Translations under genes and position numbers: made by a program
Notes under the pieces: model-generated
The model's input: only the letters and a program-made list of their open reading frames with translations
What the model was told of the DNA's origin: nothing
The model's database searches: none
Part shown: one piece after another, positions 1 through 5,717 of the stretch
Position numbering within the stretch: the first letter of the stretch is position 1
Layout: every line of letters starts with the position of its first letter
Source of the DNA: Halanaerobiales bacterium
GTDB taxonomy: Bacteria > Bacillota > Halanaerobiia > Halanaerobiales > M55B127
Reading direction: 5' to 3'
Assembly (NCBI GenBank): GCA_021736965.1
Contig: JAIPEV010000123.1
Coordinates: forward strand, 1 to 5,717
DNA: 5,717 nt

Positions 1-1
1 T

Positions 2-28
2 AAAAAAACCCCTTTCAGGAAAATTTTA
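2..28 (-). terminator. Weak candidate terminator after gpsA
   Basis: On the minus strand CCT (19-17) can pair with AGG (13-11) across a GAA loop, extended by two U-G wobble pairs. The run of seven T (8-2) follows. An upstream AAAA (28-25) could pair with part of the T-run. The U-tract is convincing but the stem is short, so termination here is only possible. Confidence 0.33.
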
Positions 29-56
29 AACTAATTCCAGGTATTTAATTCAATAT

Positions 57-83
57 GATAAAATAAATTCCTTTATTTTAATC
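57..83. repeat. AT-only inverted repeat downstream of gpsA
   Basis: A perfect 9-bp inverted repeat (59-67 and 72-80; TAAAATAAA against TTTATTTTA) with a 4-base loop can be extended by 2 bp past a bulge. It lies about 25 bases after the gpsA stop. The stem has no GC base pairs in its core, so it is a poor rho-independent terminator. The T-rich stretch beside it (82-89) is on the plus-strand side. It may stabilise the 3' end of the operon mRNA or have no function. Confidence 0.4.
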
Positions 84-108
84 TTTTTATAAATAAGATA
101 TGTAGGTA

Positions 109-1119
109 TTATGGAAGGTAATAAAATTCATTTTTTGGTTCTCTTAACATTAGATCATCTACAGCTTGTAGAGGATCCTTATCATTATATAAAACCTCAT
201 ATACTTCTTTTGTGATCGGCATTTCAAATCCCTGCTGTGTCTTTAAAAAATTGTAGACAGCTCTGGCAGTTTTAGCACCTTCAACAACCTGTTTAACATT
301 ATTTTTAGCTTGTTTGAAGCTTTTTCCTTTACCGATTTGAATTCCAAATTTCCTATTACGGCTGTGCTTTGAATTACAGGTTACTACAAGATCACCCAAT
401 CCTGCTAATCCATTATACGTTTCTCGTTTAGTATTATGGTAAAGACCAAACTTAACAATTTCTGACAATCCTCTTGTAATTAAGGCTGCTTTTGTATTGT
501 CACCATAACCAATACCATCAATTACACCAGAAGCAACTGCAATTATATTTTTTACTGCGCCACCTATTTCAACTCCCTTTGTATCTGTACTTGTATAAAT
601 ACGAAAGCGTGGTGTAATCAACATATTCTGAATTTTTTTTGCCGATGTATTTTTATTTGAGGCTGCAACAATAGCTGTAGGAATACCTTTAATCACTTCT
701 TCTGCATGGGTTGGACCCGATAATACAATAATATCACCTTTAAAATACTCTCTTATTATCTCTGAATTAGTACTAAAACTATCAATTTCTAATCCTTTAG
801 CTGTTGAAATAATAGTTGAATCATCAGTTAAAAGATCTTTAAGCTTTTCCATCATAACTCTTGTTGCACTGGTAGGAACAGAGAGAATATAATCTTTTGA
901 AAATGAAACAGCTTCCTTTAGTTGATCGGTAGCAGAAATGTTTTGTTTTAATTTATGTTTTGGAAAGTACTTACTATTAACCGAACTATTATTTATATTG
1001 TCAATTACATTTTTATCTCTTAAATAAATTAACACTTGTTCAAAATTTTGAGATGCAACCTGTGCTAAGGCTGTACCCCAGCTTCCACCTCCAAAAACTG
1101 TTAATCTCTTATTTTTCAT
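109..1119 (-). CDS. gpsA: Glycerol-3-phosphate dehydrogenase [NAD(P)+] GpsA
   Basis: Cytoplasmic enzyme that reduces dihydroxyacetone phosphate to sn-glycerol-3-phosphate, the backbone for phospholipids and the substrate of PlsY encoded just upstream. I place the start at the ATG at 1119 (336 residues, MKNKRLTVFGGG). The frame also allows a GTG at 1128, but the ATG has the better ribosome binding site and the usual family N-terminus. Visible motifs are the NAD(P)-binding GGGSWG (10-15; most relatives have GAGSWG), TAKG with Lys108, SGPTHAEEV (134-142), the catalytic Lys190 in AVKN, GLAGLGDL with Asp243, and TCNSKHSRNR (247-256). Length and motifs are complete, so the gene looks intact. With the ATG start it overlaps plsY by 11 bases. 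In Bacillus and many Clostridia spoIVA lies downstream of gpsA, but that region is outside the window. Confidence 0.97.
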   Translation of the reverse strand: MKNKRLTVFGGGSWGTALAQVASQNFEQVLIYLRDKNVIDNINNSSVNSKYFPKHKLKQNISATDQLKEAVSFSKDYILSVPTSATRVMMEKLKDLLTDDSTIISTAKGLEIDSFSTNSEIIREYFKGDIIVLSGPTHAEEVIKGIPTAIVAASNKNTSAKKIQNMLITPRFRIYTSTDTKGVEIGGAVKNIIAVASGVIDGIGYGDNTKAALITRGLSEIVKFGLYHNTKRETYNGLAGLGDLVVTCNSKHSRNRKFGIQIGKGKSFKQAKNNVKQVVEGAKTARAVYNFLKTQQGFEMPITKEVYEVLYNDKDPLQAVDDLMLREPKNEFYYLP

Positions 1120-1729
1120 CTTTATCACCAGGAGGCCAACTCATCTTGTTTTCATTACCATTTATCAATCTATTAATATTTGATCTATGACTAAATATTA
1201 TTAATAATCCTACTAATATTCCAAAAATAAGATATGAAGTTTGATTGTTATATATAAAATAGATACTAAATGGTATAGAAATAGCCCCTAAAATAGAGCC
1301 AATAGATACTATTTTTGTTAATATAATGAATATCACCCAAATAATAAAGAAAACTAAAATCACCCAGGGAAAAAGTTTGATTAAAATACCTGCACTTGTA
1401 GCAACACCCTTACCACCATTAAATGACAGAAAGACTGACCAATTATGTCCTATAATTGCTAAAACTGCTGCTATAAAGACAAAGGTCATTGAATATTCCG
1501 GTAGTAAAAAATATTGAGCAACTGTCACTGCAATAACACCTTTTAAAATATCTAATAAAGCAACTATTAGACCAACTTTATAACCTGTTACTCGAGCTAC
1601 ATTAGTAGCCCCTACATTTCCACTTCCATGTTCTCTGATATCTAAATTAGCACAATTTTTTGCAAATATATATCCATTTGGAACAGCACCAATAAGATAA
1701 GCTAAAATTAGCACAAATAATATCAACAT
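1109..1729 (-). CDS. plsY: Acyl-phosphate:glycerol-3-phosphate acyltransferase PlsY
   Basis: A 206-residue integral membrane enzyme. It transfers an acyl group from acyl-phosphate (made by PlsX) to sn-glycerol-3-phosphate, giving lysophosphatidic acid, the first committed step of phospholipid synthesis in most Gram-positive bacteria. All three family signature loops are visible: SGNVGATNVAR (36-46), GHNWSVF followed by GGKGVATSAG (94-114), and HRSNINRLINGNE (181-193). Hydrophobic segments at about 1-22, 52-72, 80-98, 115-138, 142-160 and 164-180 match a polytopic protein of this family. The C-terminus has a short hydrophilic tail that ends in charged residues. The gene follows der by 5 bases and overlaps the next gene, gpsA, which supplies its glycerol-3-phosphate substrate. 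This pairing is a metabolic reason for co-transcription. Confidence 0.97.
   Translation of the reverse strand: MLILFVLILAYLIGAVPNGYIFAKNCANLDIREHGSGNVGATNVARVTGYKVGLIVALLDILKGVIAVTVAQYFLLPEYSMTFVFIAAVLAIIGHNWSVFLSFNGGKGVATSAGILIKLFPWVILVFFIIWVIFIILTKIVSIGSILGAISIPFSIYFIYNNQTSYLIFGILVGLLIIFSHRSNINRLINGNENKMSWPPGDKDEK
1124..1129 (-). promoter_or_regulatory. Ribosome binding site that decides the gpsA start
   Basis: GGTGAT on the minus strand, 4 bases before the ATG at 1119, matches the distal part of AGGAGGTGAT at a normal distance. The alternative GTG at 1128-1126 lies inside this element and has only CCTCCT, the opposite of a Shine-Dalgarno sequence, just upstream. Confidence 0.65.
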
Positions 1730-1734
1730 CGTTT

Positions 1735-3048
1735 TTAACTCCTTTTTTTGATTTTAATAACAATTGGACTGCCAATAAAACCAAAGTTTTCTCTAATCTG
1801 GTTTTCTAGATACCTTTTATAAGCAAAGTGCATAAGTTTTGGATCATTGACAAAAAGTACAAATAAAGGTGGTTTTACCCCTACTTGACTACAGTAATAT
1901 ATTTTAAGTCGTTTTCCTTTTTTGGTTGGAGGTTCTCTTAGTTGAACTGCCTCAGTAATAACTTCATTTAATAGACCTGTTTTTATTCTTTTTGAACTTT
2001 GATCAACACTATATTCTATAAGTTCTAAAACTTCATTAACTCTTTTTCCTGTTATAGCTGAAATAAAGCTAATCGGTACATAACTTAAAAACTTTAGATC
2101 ATAATATACTTGATCACGATATTTAGCCATTTCATTTGAATCTGCATTAATCAGATCCCATTTATTAATAGCTATTACCATTGCTTTACCAGCATCATGG
2201 GCATAGCCCGAAATCTTTTTGTCCTGTTCAGTAATACCTTCTTTTGCATCAATAATCATAAGAACACCATCGGCTCTCTCAATTGCTTTAAGAGCTCGAA
2301 TATTACTATAGTATTCAATATTATCATCAACCTTTGCTTTTCTTCTCAGACCAGCTGTATCAATTAAGTTAAATTTAGTCTCATTAAACTCTATTACAGT
2401 ATCTATAGCATCTCTTGTAGTCCCTGGAATATCACTTACAATAACTCGATCATTCCCAACAAAATAATTTACCAAAGAAGATTTACCAACATTAGGTTTG
2501 CCAACAATAGCTACATTAATAATATCTTCTTCTTTTTCAGTCTCTACTTGTTCAAATTCAACTATAACATGGTCAAGTAGATCACCAATATTTTTGCCAT
2601 GTTCTGCTGATACTGCTACTAATGTTTCAAAACCTAAAGAGTAAAACTCCCAGATATTTTCCTGCATTGAATTAAAATCTTCAATTTTATTTACAACAAG
2701 TACTACTTTTTTATTGGTTTTTCTCAAAATCTGTGCAACCCTTTGATCTAAAACATTTAATCCTTCTCTCCCATCCACAACAAATAGGATTAAATCTGCT
2801 TCTTTAATAGCTAGTTCTGACTGTTTTTTTACTTGAGTTTTTAATTCTTGTTCACTATCAGTTTCGATACCACCTGTATCAATTAATTTAAACTCTTGAT
2901 CCAGCCATTTCGTATCTCTATAGATTCTATCTCTAGTAATACTTGGTTCATCTTCAACAATTGATATTCTATTTCCGGTAAGTCTGTTAAATAAAGTAGA
3001 TTTTCCTACATTTGGTCTTCCAACAATTGCCACAACAGGTTTAGCCAT
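1735..3048 (-). CDS. der: Ribosome-assembly GTPase Der (EngA), double GTPase
   Basis: A full-length Der of 437 residues, the usual size. GTPase domain 1 has G1 GRPNVGKS (10-17), G3 DTGG (57-60), G4 NKIE (120-123) and G5 SAEH (147-150). Domain 2 has G1 GKPNVGKS (183-190), G3 DTAG (230-233), G4 NKWD (295-298) and G5 SA (330-331). Residues about 350-437 form the KH-like RNA-binding domain. Der is an essential cytoplasmic GTPase that acts in maturation of the 50S subunit. The Glu in place of Asp in the domain 1 G4 motif departs from the NKxD consensus, though I recall the same change in Thermotoga Der. The start is fixed by the Shine-Dalgarno sequence at 3062-3056. The gene overlaps the upstream DUF512 gene by 8 bases and ends 5 bases before plsY, so it sits in the middle of the operon. 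Confidence 0.98.
   Translation of the reverse strand: MAKPVVAIVGRPNVGKSTLFNRLTGNRISIVEDEPSITRDRIYRDTKWLDQEFKLIDTGGIETDSEQELKTQVKKQSELAIKEADLILFVVDGREGLNVLDQRVAQILRKTNKKVVLVVNKIEDFNSMQENIWEFYSLGFETLVAVSAEHGKNIGDLLDHVIVEFEQVETEKEEDIINVAIVGKPNVGKSSLVNYFVGNDRVIVSDIPGTTRDAIDTVIEFNETKFNLIDTAGLRRKAKVDDNIEYYSNIRALKAIERADGVLMIIDAKEGITEQDKKISGYAHDAGKAMVIAINKWDLINADSNEMAKYRDQVYYDLKFLSYVPISFISAITGKRVNEVLELIEYSVDQSSKRIKTGLLNEVITEAVQLREPPTKKGKRLKIYYCSQVGVKPPLFVLFVNDPKLMHFAYKRYLENQIRENFGFIGSPIVIKIKKRS
1739..1744 (-). promoter_or_regulatory. Ribosome binding site of plsY, overlapping the end of der
   Basis: AAGGAG on the minus strand lies 9 bases before the plsY ATG (1729). It is contained in the last codons of der (Lys-Lys-Arg-Ser region), so plsY translation is probably coupled to that of der. 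Confidence 0.8.
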
Positions 3049-4342
3049 CTATTAACACCTCCATTAAATCTCCTATACCATCAGATATATATATATTACT
3101 ATCCTTTACTTTGTTTTTAAACTCTGCAATACTAATATTATCTAAAAACTTATCATTATCATTGAGAGTAACTTTAGGAATTATTACATTTTGATATTTA
3201 TTTTTATTAATTTTTTTAAGTAAGTCTTTTGAAGTCAAAAGACCAGCTACAGTAACAGTTAGACCGAAATAACTATTATTAACAACTTCAATCTCTAATC
3301 TAACTTTCTTTTGATTTTTATTAATATCATTTATTACCGGTTCTATTGCTTTTTTGCCTAAAACAGATGTTAAAATATGGTATTTTGTATAATTAGTATT
3401 GTTATTAAGATCTTTAACTCTTTTTTTATAATGCTGTTGATAGTTGTCTCTAAATATTCTAGTAATCCCAATCCCATTTTCAAGTTGTAAAAATTGATTG
3501 TAATGATCATATTCGGGAATATTATTATCAGCAGTTAAGTAAAACTCATCAGAGGCATATAAAAAATTTTCACCATACTTATTATATATCCTATCTTGCC
3601 ATTGATCAATTTGATTTAGTATCTTTTTGACTTCCTCTTTTTTATATGTTCTAAGCCTTTCATTTTTATACTTAGTAAGTCCTACCGGAACAACTGCTAA
3701 TGATAAAATATTGGGGTAGTATTTGCTAAGATCTTCGATAGATTTATCAAGATTTACACCATCATTTATACCTGGACAGAGTACAATCTGGGTATTAAAG
3801 TTTATATTATTCCTTTTTAAGCAAGCTAACTGTTTGTTGATTTCTTTTGCTTTTGGATTTTTCATCATCTGATATCTAAGTTTCGGATCGGTACTATGAA
3901 CTGAAATATTTAAAGGACTTAGATTATACTTGATAATTCTCTCATAGTCTTTTTGTTTTAAATTAGTTAATGTAATATAACTTCCCTGAAGAAAAGAAAA
4001 TCTATAATCATCATCTTTAATATTTAATGTATCTCTTAACCCTTCTGGTTGCTGGTCAACAAAACAAAAGATACAGTTATTTTTACAAATATTAAGACCA
4101 TCAAATATAATATTATCAAATTCGATTCCTAACTTTTTATTAAAATCTCTTTTTACTGTATATGTAATAATCTGACCTGACTTCTTTTTAACTTCAAGAT
4201 CAAACTTATAGTCTGATATTTTATAGTTGTATTCAATATAGTCAGTAATCTTATCTCCGTTAATAGATAAAATAATATCTCCTGGTTTTATACCTAGCTT
4301 ATCTGCTGTACTGTCTTTGAGTATATTTTTTATTTTAATCAT
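3041..4342 (-). CDS. DUF512 family protein: PDZ-like domain, radical-SAM core and DUF512 domain; function unknown
   Basis: A 433-residue protein from an ATG with a good ribosome binding site. Residues 1-70 look like a PDZ domain (ADKLGIKPGDIILSINGDKI). Residues about 80-220 hold a radical-SAM core with CxxxCxxC cysteines at 86, 90 and 93 (CKNNCIFC), followed by FVDQQPEG, DDDYRFSFLQGSY and SPLNISVHSTDP, all hallmarks of this family. The DUF512 domain occupies about 220-425 (LENGIGITR near 287, YFGLTVTVAGLL near 358). The family probably binds a 4Fe-4S cluster and S-adenosylmethionine, but as far as I know its substrate has not been established. No signal peptide or membrane segment is seen, so it should be cytoplasmic. 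It is first in the operon and overlaps der by 8 bases. That linkage is common in Clostridia and hints at a role near ribosome assembly or translation, but this is only guilt by association. Confidence 0.9.
   Translation of the reverse strand: MIKIKNILKDSTADKLGIKPGDIILSINGDKITDYIEYNYKISDYKFDLEVKKKSGQIITYTVKRDFNKKLGIEFDNIIFDGLNICKNNCIFCFVDQQPEGLRDTLNIKDDDYRFSFLQGSYITLTNLKQKDYERIIKYNLSPLNISVHSTDPKLRYQMMKNPKAKEINKQLACLKRNNINFNTQIVLCPGINDGVNLDKSIEDLSKYYPNILSLAVVPVGLTKYKNERLRTYKKEEVKKILNQIDQWQDRIYNKYGENFLYASDEFYLTADNNIPEYDHYNQFLQLENGIGITRIFRDNYQQHYKKRVKDLNNNTNYTKYHILTSVLGKKAIEPVINDINKNQKKVRLEIEVVNNSYFGLTVTVAGLLTSKDLLKKINKNKYQNVIIPKVTLNDNDKFLDNISIAEFKNKVKDSNIYISDGIGDLMEVLIDG
3056..3062 (-). promoter_or_regulatory. 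Strong ribosome binding site of der, inside the end of the DUF512 gene
   Basis: GGAGGTG on the minus strand lies 7 bases before the der ATG (3048). It is formed by Met-Glu-Val codons near the C-terminus of the DUF512 protein. Together with the 8-base gene overlap this indicates translational coupling and fixes the der start. Confidence 0.85.
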
Positions 4343-4347
4343 TTGAT

Positions 4348-4355
4348 ATCACCCT
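4348..4355 (-). promoter_or_regulatory. Ribosome binding site of the DUF512 gene
   Basis: AGGGTGAT on the minus strand matches the anti-Shine-Dalgarno partner AGGAGGTGAT in part. It lies 5 bases before the ATG at 4342, which supports that ATG as the start. Confidence 0.75.
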
Positions 4356-4366
4356 GCTACTTTAAA

Positions 4367-4395
4367 ATAATAACATATCTTGAATACCTTAGCAA
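4367..4395 (-). promoter_or_regulatory. Predicted sigma-A-type promoter of the DUF512-der-plsY-gpsA operon
   Basis: On the minus strand there is a -35-like TTGCTA (4395-4390), a 17-base spacer and a -10-like TATTAT (4372-4367). The -10 is preceded by TG one base upstream (4375-4374), making an extended -10. The predicted transcript would start near 4360, leaving a leader of only about 18 bases that consists mostly of the ribosome binding site. Its position just after the S1 terminator and just before the first operon gene supports it. There is no room for a riboswitch or attenuator. Confidence 0.68.
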
Positions 4396-4407
4396 TAAGA
4401 TTGAAGT

Positions 4408-4448
4408 AAAAAAGGCCCTACTATTATTAAAACAAATAGTAAGGGCCT
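4408..4448 (-). terminator. Rho-independent terminator of the S1 gene
   Basis: Read on the minus strand, arm 4448-4435 (AGGCCCTTACTATT) pairs with arm 4425-4413 (AATAGTAGGGCCT), leaving one bulged T. The stem is about 13 bp with a GC-rich base and a loop of about 9 nt. It runs directly into six T residues (4413-4408, the first of them within the stem). It begins 23 nt after the S1 stop codon. The plus-strand side has no T-run, so the terminator acts on the minus strand only. It separates the S1 gene from the downstream four-gene operon. Confidence 0.92.
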
Positions 4449-4471
4449 AATAGTTAATTATTTAAATTTAT

Positions 4472-5717
4472 CTATTCATCCTTATCAAAAATATCTCCAA
4501 CCAACTCCTGAATTGTGGCACCAGAAGATGAATCTTCTTTTTCTTCAGACTTTTTATTCTTTGAATCATCTTTACTTTTATCTTTTTTAACTTTAGTTTC
4601 ATTTTTTTGTTTTTTTGTTTCTAATTCCTTTAAACTGAGTCCTATTCTCCTTTGTTCAGGATCAATATTTATAATTTTAGCCATTCTTTCTTCACCAGCA
4701 GTTACAACTTCACCTGGTGTTTCAACATGTTTTTGTGAAAGTTGAGAAATATGGATGAGGCCTTCAATTCCTTCTGCAACTTCCATGAAAGCACCAAAAT
4801 CTACTAACTTTGTTATCTTACCATTAATTTTTTCACCTTCATAATGTTTTTTTGCAAACTCTTCCCAAGGATCTGGTAATAGTTGTTTAAGACCGAGAGA
4901 AATTCTCTCTTCTTCTTTATTAACACCTAATACTTTTACTTCAATTTCTTCACCTTCAGTTAGTATTTCTTTTGGATGTCCAATTCTTCCCCAGGACATT
5001 TCAGAAATATGAAGTAACCCTTCAATACCTCCCAGATCAACAAAGGCGCCAAAGTCAACAAGTTTAGTAATCTTACCCTTAACTGTGTCTCCTTCTTCTA
5101 AATTTTCTAATGTTTCTTCTTTCTTTTCTGATCTTTCTTCTTCAATTACCTTTTTAGCAGATAATACAACATTATTTTTATCTCGTTCAACTTCTATTAT
5201 TTTTAATCTTAAGCTTTGATTTACAAAATCACTTAAATCCTCTACATAGCCAACTGCAACATGTGAAGCAGGAATAAATCCTCTTACACCTACATCTACA
5301 ACCAAGCCACCTTTTACTTCTTTGGTAACTTCAGCTTCAATTATTTCATCATTTTCATATGATTCAATGATTTTTTCCCATGCTTTCTCATAGTCAGCTT
5401 TCCTCTTTGAAAGGATCATATCTCCATCATCATTTTCTAAGGTTAAAATTACAACTTCTATTTCTTGATTATCTTCAATTATTTGGTGGGGGTCTAACTT
5501 CTTATGACTTAACTCTTCTTTTGGAATAAAGCCATCTGTCTTATATCCTACATCAACATATACTCCCTCATTATTTATCTCTACAACTGTACCGGTAACT
5601 TTCTGACCTTTTTTAAGATCAGCAATATCGTTATCGCTATAGTTGAATTTCTTTTCTTCTTCAGCCTCTTCAGTCGCATCTTTTTCTTCATCTTTTATCT
5701 CTTCAGTTTCTTCTTCT
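4472..5717 (-). CDS. rpsA: S1-domain RNA-binding protein (ribosomal protein S1-like), 5' end outside window; possibly the S1 half of an IspH-S1 fusion
   Basis: The minus-strand frame is open from the right edge to a TAG stop, giving 414 visible residues with no N-terminus. The ATG at 5419 lies inside the end of the first S1 domain and is not the start. There are four S1 (OB-fold) repeats, at about visible residues 34-105, 119-189, 206-278 and 292-364. Repeats 3 and 4 carry the best-conserved core (KITKLVDFGAF, then GIEGL(L/I)HIS). An acidic stretch of about 25 residues (visible 1-25) precedes repeat 1. After repeat 4 comes a Lys/Glu/Asp/Ser-rich linker (365-398), then a short conserved-looking end, ATIQELVGDIF. 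S1 proteins bind single-stranded mRNA and, in many bacteria, help it onto the 30S subunit; the Firmicute forms are less well understood. In many Clostridia this protein is fused behind IspH (isoprenoid synthesis). The lack of any Met in the visible acidic leader fits that, but the IspH part is not in view. Identity as an S1-repeat protein is secure; its exact role is less so. Confidence 0.93.
   Translation of the reverse strand, partial: EEETEEIKDEEKDATEEAEEEKKFNYSDNDIADLKKGQKVTGTVVEINNEGVYVDVGYKTDGFIPKEELSHKKLDPHQIIEDNQEIEVVILTLENDDGDMILSKRKADYEKAWEKIIESYENDEIIEAEVTKEVKGGLVVDVGVRGFIPASHVAVGYVEDLSDFVNQSLRLKIIEVERDKNNVVLSAKKVIEEERSEKKEETLENLEEGDTVKGKITKLVDFGAFVDLGGIEGLLHISEMSWGRIGHPKEILTEGEEIEVKVLGVNKEEERISLGLKQLLPDPWEEFAKKHYEGEKINGKITKLVDFGAFMEVAEGIEGLIHISQLSQKHVETPGEVVTAGEERMAKIINIDPEQRRIGLSLKELETKKQKNETKVKKDKSKDDSKNKKSEEKEDSSSGATIQELVGDIFDKDE

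Noticed and set aside
1128..1137. Plus-strand CCAGGAGGCC resembling a strong Shine-Dalgarno sequence
   Set aside because: No plausible plus-strand gene starts after it. On the minus strand it encodes Trp-Pro-Pro-Gly at the end of PlsY.
1326..1517. Plus-strand open frame of 63 codons
   Set aside because: It lies antisense within plsY, whose membrane segments and signature motifs are clear. It resembles no family I know.
4130..4342. PDZ-like N-terminus taken as a sign of an HtrA or RseP-type protease
   Set aside because: There is no protease domain or membrane segment. The CxxxCxxC motif and DUF512 domain that follow define a different family.
4515..4745. Plus-strand open frame of 76 codons, Ser/Phe/Leu-rich
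   Set aside because: It is the antisense image of the Lys/Glu-rich S1 tail and repeat 4. The hydrophobic composition follows from complementing AAA/GAA codons.
4750..5095. Similar DNA in S1 repeats 3 and 4, considered as a recent duplication
   Set aside because: The similarity is concentrated in the conserved KITKLVDFGAF and GIEGL core and third positions have diverged. This is the normal ancient repeat structure of S1 proteins.
1..5717. Search by eye for CRISPR arrays, tRNA genes, insertion sequences, toxin-antitoxin or defence genes
   Set aside because: None is visible. Coding density is high, all genes are housekeeping and no spaced direct repeats were seen.

Overview
This window is about 5.7 kb of AT-rich DNA with every supported gene on the minus strand, so transcription runs from high to low coordinates. 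Gene content and order (S1-domain protein, DUF512 radical-SAM protein, der, plsY, gpsA), strong AGGAGG-type ribosome binding sites and Lys/Asn/Ile-rich proteins point to a low-GC Firmicute of the clostridial type. The acidic, Glu-rich S1 protein would fit a halophilic anaerobe such as Halanaerobiales, but that lineage is an inference.

Layout from right to left: (1) 5717-4472, the 3' part of a gene for a four-domain S1 protein. Its frame is open to the window edge and its N-terminus lies outside. (2) 4448-4343, a short intergenic region holding a strong rho-independent terminator for the S1 gene, followed 12 bases later by a good sigma-A-type promoter and a ribosome binding site. (3) 4342-1109, a compact run of four genes: the DUF512/PDZ/radical-SAM protein, der (ribosome-assembly GTPase), plsY (acyl-phosphate:glycerol-3-phosphate acyltransferase) and gpsA (glycerol-3-phosphate dehydrogenase). 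These are joined by overlaps of 8 and 11 bases and a gap of 5 bases, so they are almost certainly one translationally coupled operon. (4) 108-1, AT-rich non-coding DNA with an AT-only hairpin and a weak candidate terminator.

Functionally, gpsA makes sn-glycerol-3-phosphate from dihydroxyacetone phosphate and plsY puts the first acyl chain on it, so the distal half of the operon encodes two consecutive steps of phospholipid synthesis. The proximal half (DUF512 protein, Der) and the upstream S1 gene relate to ribosome biogenesis and translation, as far as their roles are known. This is a housekeeping region. I see no mobile element, CRISPR array, RNA gene or defence system. The least understood item is the DUF512 radical-SAM protein.
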